DNA of 64,000 nt from Clarkia xantiana subsp. parviflora (Eukaryota > Streptophyta > Magnoliopsida > Myrtales > Onagraceae): positions 62,048,383 through 62,112,382 of the forward strand of contig JAPTYO010000007.1 of the NCBI GenBank assembly GCA_036873135.1, given 5' to 3'. Of the stretch, positions 57,341 through 64,000 are shown one piece after another. Below the pieces are notes generated by a model. That model worked only from the letters and a program-made list of their open reading frames with translations. It had not been told where the DNA came from and searched no databases. Positions within the stretch are counted from its first letter, which is position 1. Each line of letters opens with the position of its first letter. A program made the translations under genes and the position numbers.

Positions 57341-59040
57341 CATACCGCAAAGACAATGCACGAGACCAATGACACCAACTTGGAGTATGTTGACATAAAA
57401 GATTCCGCATTTGACGATGTCATTGATTTCTCATCAAAAGACAAGGAGCACATCGCATACCACAACGCCTTGCCCATAACCTCGCAGAAGCCGATAAAAA
57501 GACAACTTGGATCCTTCCACATCCCTGTTGCCACATCCAATGTTTTCTTCACTCTAACAAGAAAGGCATTCTCCGCACAATGCAACCAAGGAGCCTTCCA
57601 GTACAAAGGTGTCAACCCGTCACCTCCTTTGCCTCCAATTAACGAACAAGTTGAGACGATAGGGACAAAGTCTCGAATCACAAGTCATCAAGACACACTG
57701 CACCAAAAAATAGAGGGGCAATGCACGGAAAGTACCTTCTAGTACCAACAACCAAGGCACGACGCCGCACGCTCATGCAACCTGTACGTGATAGCACAAC
57801 ACCAAAAGGAGGCATGGAAACAACTCCCAAAGCAGAATCAAGCAAAACTGCCCTCAAGCGGTCAGCAAGGAAGAAATTGGCAGCCTCAGCCAAAAAGACC
57901 TCTTCAAGGAAATTTCCAGAAACCAAAAAAGCTCACTGACTGCATTCCTTTGAAAGCCCCGCCGTCCGAAATATTGAAAGAGATGAAGGATGCAAAAATG
58001 TGGAAAGCACCGAGCAATTTCAGAAATGGCCCGTTGGGGAAAGACAAAAACAAGTGGTGTGAATACCACGAGGTCTTTGGCCACAAGACGAACAGTTGTG
58101 CCAGCCTACGTTTCCGCATTAACAGCTTCGTACTCAAGGGAAAATTAAAGCAATTCACCGACCAAGACGACAGCCCTCCAAAGAAGACTCAAGCAGAGTC
58201 ATCCAAAATACAGAAAGAAGGTCCTTCCACAAGGACAAACCAAGACGATGCTGACATCTGTCACAAGGAGGGACGGAAAAAACCTGCTAGTGACGACGAC
58301 GTCCCAATCAAGGGATTGACAACAAGAACCTTGAAGGAAATAATTTAAAGAGAGATACACGTTTCCTGGGAAAAGAGACAACCGCAACAAAAGAGACCAT
58401 TCCAATCAGATGACCAAAGGATCAAAGAATCCAAAATCGCGAAATGTGTTCCTTTGAACACACCGTTGTCTATCATCCTGAAAGAAATGAAGGAGACCAA
58501 GCTGTGGAAAAAACCCTTTAAATTCCGCAGTGGCCCATTGGGAATAGATAAAAGCAAATGGTGCAAGAATCACGAAGTATATGGCCATGAAATAGACAGC
58601 TGTGTCAGCTTAAGATTTCATGTAAACAGCTTGATCTTAGAAGGAAAAATGATGAAGTATATCGACCATGGCAACAAGCATCAAAGGAAGCCTCGTGTGA
58701 AGTCTTTAGAAAAAGGCAAGGAAAAGAAAAGGCGGATGATAATCCACCTATCGCCAAACGCCAGAAAAACAACGTCACTTATGGAACCAATTGTGACAAC
58801 CTGTACAATCTTTGGAGTATGAAGGCGGAAGAAGCAAATCTCAAACTCCCGGAAAACAAACTTCACCGTCCACTCGAGCCAACGACTGCCTTCCTTGGCA
58901 AAGATGTTGAAGAACAACACAAGCAAAGTAAAACTTGGGGGCATGACATCAACTTTTGTCCATCCCCAAAAGGGGAGATTGAAAAGCTCAAGACGCTAGA
59001 TGCATTGAGAAACTATGTGGCACGTGGCAGAATCAACTAG
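57320..59040 (+). pseudogene. Gag C-terminal region of element E, duplicated zinc knuckle
   Basis: One plus-strand frame, interrupted by TAG (57740-57742), TAA (58346-58348) and TGA (58820-58822). It starts with a linker resembling the pre-protease part of A and B (DVIDFSSKDKEHI), then a Pro-rich part, then two copies of the Tat gag C-terminus. Copy 1 (about 57945-58165) has ILKEMKDAKMWK and CEYHEVFGHKTNSC; copy 2 (about 58445-58670) has ILKEMKETKLWK and CKNHEVYGHEIDSC. Both are C-x2-H-x4-H-x4-C, the Tat-type knuckle, and lie in the same frame about 500 bases apart. The N-terminal capsid domain is not seen. A last frame (58819-59040) ends in LDALRNYVARGRIN. Normal role: RNA binding and particle assembly. 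Confidence 0.8.
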
Positions 59041-60170
59041 CCAGCAAATCACCTATGAGGACGTCAAACACATCACCAATCCCTTTATCTTCCTTATCTC
59101 CTTTTTCGCATATCTATGTTAAATCTTTTAAAGATTAAGTACAACTCATGCTTATTAGCCTCAGTAATTTTCAAAAGAAGTGATAACTAGACGCTTTCTT
59201 GTAATCCGTTGTGCGAACTCTAAATATCTAATAAAGGTTAAATATACTTTCGTAGGTACATTATTATGACGCATATTACCTTGGAATAACCCCAAGTAAC
59301 AACTACGCACATATTACTCGCGTCAATAACACAAAGTTCCAAGCATTTTATACGCGCAAGACTAAAAATCGTGTCGCAATAATAAACAAGGCGGGGCATT
59401 ACACAAGGACAGATCATGCACTATTAGAAGATGAAACAATATAAACAATCAGGAAACAGCGATACAACTGCCAAGCGACTTGGGGGGCACCAGGCTGACA
59501 AGTGCTCGGCAATTCTACCTAACATATATACATGCCTATCATGATCTACACCTATCATATCCGCACTCAGGGAAGTTTCCTACACAAACAAGGAATCCTT
59601 GTATCAGATTCCTTTACTTTAATTATTATATGCATAACTAAAAAGAAAATTTCATGACTTCATACTTTTGCAAACTTATAAAAATTGCGATTATCTGACA
59701 AAAGTAACTCTGCTCGTAGGTACATGCTACACTGCGATTACTACTCAGGAATTATGCCAAGTAGTAACCTATGCACAAAAATCTACTTCAACAATACAAG
59801 CTAAGCATTGTGTTCAAGGAGGGATTTATGGTATACAACACCAACATATCTATTATCTACACCAACAAGGAGTTTATATCTCCATTCATAACATAGGCGT
59901 CTATCTCAAGAAGATGCCGGCAACACAAAGCCATCAAGCTATGTGCACAACCAACTTATATACCGCAATGACAACCCGCGGATTATCTATCAAAACGACG
60001 ACTATTCAGAGACGTCAGCTACAAACAATATCTTGGATTAACACCAAGGCTTACTATTCATACTTCTAAAAAATGACATGTTGTGACATCTCTGGTTAGA
60101 GGCAAATCCTCATGTTCATAGCCATTCCCTGGATTCAGAATAGGATGGGCATACGGGGCTGATCACCCCT
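59041..60170 (+). other. Spacer of E after gag
   Basis: No supported gene. TTTCGTAGGTACATTATTATG near 59250 and AAGCGACTTGGGGGGCACC near 59474 match the spacers of B (reversed, 20435-20455) and J (8900-8920), showing that pol would be expected to the left. Confidence 0.55.
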
Positions 60171-60410
60171 TAAGTGACGAATGTCCTCTGTTTAGACGAC
60201 ACTCCCATTTTACGAATTCCTGGTAAGGGTTCACTCTTCATTGCGAATGTCCTCTGTTTAGACGACACTCCCATATTACGAATTCCTGGTAAGGGTTCAC
60301 TCTTCATTGCGAATGTCCTCTGTTTAGACGACAATCCCATACTTCGAATTCCTGGTAAGGGTTCACTCTCTACGGCAAAGGTCCTCTTGTTAGATGACAA
60401 TTCCGTACTA
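60170..60410 (+). repeat. 66-bp tandem repeat, about 3.5 copies
   Basis: Unit ATGTCCTCTGTTTAGACGAC followed by ACGAATTCCTGGTAAGGGTTC; period 66 (60181, 60247, 60313). As 66 is a multiple of three, frames stay open on both strands. Confidence 0.92.
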
Positions 60411-61640
60411 CAGATTTTAAAGCCGTGTTGCATGGTTCCTAGACGCAGAAAACATGCATCACAATTCATACTCTCAAAAAGTGTTACATGGTCCCTGGAC
60501 GCAGGAATCATGTATCACAATTATTTTACCAAATATTTTGTCAAATATTTTATCAAATATTTTATGTATCAAACACCTTTCCAAAAATTTTATCAACACG
60601 GTTTTTTGGGTGTATCACATTCAATGCCAAAATATTTTTTCAAATATTTTATCAACAAGCTTTTTAGGGTTCACAACATGCTTCTTCAAAAACTAAAATG
60701 TTTTTACGTAAGCTTCCCCAACGCGGGTTGATACACGCTGGCAGGTGCGCACCCTGTTTAAAACTCATAAAATTTACAAGTCGAGTCTTGTACAACGTCG
60801 CCTTAGTGTGGAACTAAGAGACGGTATAAACTTGTATCTTGCTTAGCCAAGATAACACCTTTCTAATACACTACTTGTTGAGAAATATTGCTATATGCAA
60901 AAATACTTGGCAGGTTGCAACACATATAGCGGCAAGCTATTCAGGAAAGGGGCAATATGCATAATGCATCATGCAAACAATCAGGAGAGCATCTCAACTT
61001 ATCAATCAGGAAGTGGCTATCGGTCACGACTCCAGGGGCTATGTCTACGTTACTAGTCATCCACATTCATTAAACACAGTAAGTGATAACGGTATGAAAT
61101 ATTACTAACAAGTTATCATGCAAACTACTATGTATAAAGCAGGTTCAAACGACATAGTTCAAAGCGAACAAGTCGTAAGCAACAGCTAAGGAACAACTAC
61201 AACAAGTCTCCAAACATAGAAGCCGGGGGGCAAACAGACTCAGAAACAAGTTCAACATATCCAAAAGATGGCACGGATTAAAGAATGCCATCATCTCTAA
61301 CAGGACTCGGCGGAACAAGCAGAAGTTGCCACCGTCTTCACCAAACAATACCTACAGTGTGCAAGTCGCAACAACCTATGCTCTACCCATCTCGCCATGC
61401 CTTGGAGTCTAGCCAAGAGGGGCGATCATAACACTTAACAAGGTCCAGGTGACGAAATATCATGCAAGCAAAAGCATGAACAAAGAATTATCAACATCAA
61501 CCCATTCACAAAGGGTTCAACATGCTGGAAGCAGACAGCCCAACAGCAACCAAGAGTCAACATCATCTCTAAGGACTTATGGCAAAGAGTTCATAATGTC
61601 GACATCAAATGCAATGTCGTCATCCACATAGAAGACACGA
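60411..61640. other. Spacer of E before the antisense gene
   Basis: No supported gene. A run of CAAATATTTTATC-like words at 60530-60660 and the AACGTCGCCTTAGTGTGG block (60794) shared with B and J. The last exons of the antisense gene would be expected at about 61100-61640 but cannot be recognised. Confidence 0.5.
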
Positions 61641-61724
61641 CAAGAATGATTGTTTCAACATTCAGCACAACATAGCTCTTCAACATAAGGGCGGCAATCA
61701 GTAATCAACAAATACTTACCTCGG

Positions 61725-62129
61725 TAGGAGTAACGCTCCTCCTTGGGCCAGTCCCTCAACCGGGGGGCAGAAGACACCACTACACAACCCTCAACTCTAT
61801 TTCCTTTATCACAAGAAGGAATTAGCACGGTCATGCTCGGCATAAAGAACTAAGAATCGCTCGAGGAACGCGCCCCAGCGTCGGATCTCTCGAAGATTAT
61901 GCTAAAAACAGAAGCTGCAGCCAGCGATAACTTGGAAAATTAACAAGCTCAAAGAAGATACAACGAGACGTCTTACTCACAAGCCTTTTACCGCGACCGT
62001 CCCCGAAAACTCCAGAGTAGCGGGGGCACTTGTATGAACATTCCTCTCAACAAATGGATTTCTATACACATCAGCTATCCGCAAAGACAAGCTTTTTCCC
62101 ATCAAGATGGAGACAGTGGACTTACTCAT
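61725..62129 (-). pseudogene. Antisense accessory gene of element E, first exons only
   Basis: Minus strand: first exon with ATG at 62129 (MSKSTVSILMGKSLSLRIAD, compare MSKSSIPV in B), open to about 61983 and ending near GTGAGTAAG. Second exon (up to donor GAG/GTAAGT at about 61725) has DKGNRVEGCVVVSSAPRLRD, aligned with DKGKEVTECAMVFSAPQSRD in B. The remaining exons are missing or unrecognisable. Same antisense position as in A, B and J. Confidence 0.65.
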
Positions 62130-62595
62130 GGTAACAACCGTGAGAAGACTAATTCTGACAAGAGGACAGCATCTGATATTCTGGAAAATGCTATCAACAA
62201 TCCAGTCAGTGCGCAAACACGCACCAATACTTATTCAAGCACTTATGCAACAGACGCTCCATGTGAGACAACCACGTACGTACAAGACTTATTAGTTTTC
62301 GTGCAACAAGTAACAAGCATCACGCAAGGGGGGCAACCTCTTCAACACATTAACCTTACATGACAACACCGAGCGCATACTCGCAGCATACAAGATTACA
62401 ATAGTGGAATATTTTCTAAGTACTTGACTCAGGATGACAGTCAGCATATTGCAAGCTGTCGGCATATAACCACGTGTCAGCATATTATCAGAAGTTGGCA
62501 TATAACCTGTGTTCGCATCAAGCATACGGATACGGCATACATAGCCAGAGATGGTGAAAAGATTCTAAGTACGGAGGCAAATACGCACACATAAT
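62130..62595. other. Upstream region of the antisense gene in E
   Basis: No gene recognised; probable promoter side of the antisense gene. Words such as GTCAGCATATT and GTCGGCATATAAC recur near 62440-62510. Confidence 0.4.
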
Positions 62596-62975
62596 GCACG
62601 TACATACATGTCGACAAGGATGCATGTCGACAAGGAGAAAAATATTTTCTATGTATTTCCATGTACGTACGTACATGTCGACAAGGATGCATGTCGACAA
62701 GGAGAAAAATATTTTCTAAGTGTTTCCATATACGTACATACATGTCGACAAGGAGAAAAATATTTTCTAAGTGTTTCCATGTACGTACATACATGTCGAC
62801 AATGAGAAAAATATCTTCTAAGTGTTTCCATGTACGTACATACATGTCGACAATGATGCATGTCGGCAAGGAGAAAAATATTTTCTAAGTATTTTCATGT
62901 ACGTACATACATGTCGACAAGGAGAAAATATTATCTAGGTGTTTCCATGTATGTACATACATGTCGACAAAGACG
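62596..62975 (-). repeat. Palindrome-rich tandem array of E, about 6 units
   Basis: Reverse complement of the B array (17045-17580): GAAAAATATTTTCTAAGTG, CATGTACGTACATACATG and CATGTCGACAAGG. Same orientation relative to the element and to the antisense gene as in B. Confidence 0.92.
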
Positions 62976-63144
62976 GATTGCATACAGCAAGTAGCTATAC
63001 CTCCTAATCACACCTACGACACTCATCGACAAAGCTCATACGACGACATCTATGGTAACAAGTATTAGATATCGCTTAAATATTTCCTAAGTGTTTTAGC
63101 ATACTTGCAGTCAATGACCAACAGTCTATACCTGATGCTCAACC

Positions 63145-63345
63145 ATTAGCGCCAACGCGCGTAGCAAAAGTCAACGATCATAGCCAAAGTCAACGCGCGT
63201 AGCAAAAGTCAATGCGCGTATCAAAAGTCAACGCGCATAGCCAAAGTCAACGCGCGTAGCAAAAGTCAACGCGCATAGCCAAAGTCAACGCGCATAGCAA
63301 AAGTCAATGCGCGTAGCAAAAGTCAACGCGCATAGCAAAGTTTGT
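63145..63345 (+). repeat. 19-21-bp tandem repeat, about 10 copies
   Basis: Units AAAGTCAACGCGCGTAGCA and AAAGTCAACGCGCATAGCC alternate. It lies in the 3' spacer of E; I do not see it in B. Confidence 0.92.
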
Positions 63346-64000
63346 ACGTGCAGTAAAGAGGACCAACATCTCAAGAAGCTATCATGCAAGCGATGCAGCT
63401 AATACGACGAACCGCGAAGAGCAAATACGACAACACTTAAGGAAATATCTCTCTAAGGCATCAAAGCAACAAACGACTACTTCCAAGAGACTCCTTGATG
63501 ATAAGGATCAAAGGAGTAATGCATCTACAGGTACATACGGTATACTCCGCCCTCTTCTAAGCATCTATCTCTACATACATGATTGTTTTGGTGTTATACG
63601 TATCAAATCCGTCATTTTACATGCATGTTTACTTATCGCATGATTCATGATTTAATAATCACTAAGTCGTTTGAGAAATGTACGGATTATATTTCTTGCA
63701 TCACGTAATTACGATCTTGCCATGACAGTTACTTATGCATACATGTTGATGAAAGCATGTTCGCATGATGTATTACTAATTGCTTATATCCCTAACAATG
63801 ATCATACTTGCACGCTACGTATGCACGTTCCCTATTGCACTAACCATGATGACAGGAAATAAAGTCACTCGGTTGAAAAAATCAAAGGACGGGCGAAATC
63901 AAGACTCCCACGTCCAACCAATAATCAAAACCGGAAGGTTAGCGTCAAGCTCAAATTGGACACGTATCCTAACTTAAAATAGAGTCAAGAAAGGTTTTTA
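63346..64000 (+). other. End of the 3' spacer of E
   Basis: No gene. The last about 60 bases (CAAATTGGACA, AGAGTCAAG, GGTTTTTA) match the reverse of 15740-15800 in B, so the polypurine tract is expected just past the window. Confidence 0.6.

Larger units (their letters stand above)
56567..64000 (+). mobile_element. Tat-type element E with gag remnant, no pol (TR-GAG-like)
   Basis: Plus strand: 5' LTR (56567-57305), primer site, short pre-protease remnant, gag C-terminal part in two copies, spacer, antisense gene (minus), two tandem arrays. The last 60 bases match B just before its polypurine tract, so the 3' LTR starts right after the window. No protease, RT, RNase H or integrase can be found. 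Elements with gag only and matching LTRs are known in plants as TR-GAG. Confidence 0.85.

Noticed and set aside
57721..57939. Basic 72-codon frame in E
   Set aside because: Overlaps the gag frame in another phase; the gag phase is the one with the CHHC knuckles.
60174..60731. 185-codon plus-strand frame in E
   Set aside because: Produced by a 66-bp tandem repeat (multiple of three) running into an AT-rich stretch.
63145..63345. CRISPR-like spacing of short repeats
   Set aside because: Units touch each other without unique spacers, and this is plant retrotransposon DNA.

Overview
This 64 kb window looks like a gene-poor, repeat-rich stretch of a flowering-plant nuclear genome. I found no convincing host gene, tRNA or rRNA. 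Almost all of it is a nest of LTR retrotransposons broken by one LINE and two small inverted-repeat DNA elements. The plant assignment rests on three things: Ty3/Gypsy pol genes of the Tat type (two RNase H domains in a row), Copia elements with a TGGTATCAGAGC primer site, and an L1-like LINE with a DUF4283-like ORF1.

Layout, left to right. 1-8893: Gypsy/Tat element A, minus strand, with the left LTR cut by the window edge. 8894-14008: part of a plus-oriented Tat element J, carrying a small TIR transposon and a tandem array. 14009-25629: reversed Copia C leader and LTR, split by a complete Tat element B (15035-24415, target duplication GTATA on both sides). 25630-31570: decayed Copia fragments D and K plus a reversed 3' piece. 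31571-33360: LTR and 3' part of a Tat element F. 33361-42587: AT-rich DNA with a 9-bp-TSD MITE (34450-34910) and an almost full-length LINE (35349-42113, 14-bp TSD). 42588-45850: reversed Copia I. 45851-51628: right part of F. 51629-56566: Copia G (plus) and H (minus). 56567-64000: plus-oriented Tat element E, whose 3' LTR should start about 25-30 bases past the window.

The most interesting signal is in the Tat elements. Four of them (A, B, J, E) carry, between the end of pol (or where pol would be) and the 3' LTR, a gene on the strand opposite to the element. It has several exons, GT-AG introns that keep the frame in A and B, conserved peptide motifs (APQSR; TPEVGVRVL...PPAD) and a coiled-coil final exon. 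The copy in A is open throughout (307 codons) and has a candidate TATA box upstream. Antisense accessory ORFs are known in the Tat clade; I could not assign this protein to a family with certainty.

The second signal is a split of functions. A and B begin with the protease region right after the primer site and have no gag, whereas E has gag zinc knuckles (duplicated) but no protease, reverse transcriptase or integrase. B is a defective pol with a lost RT core and damaged integrase, yet has matching LTRs and an exact TSD. Trans-complementation is possible but is only an inference from this window.
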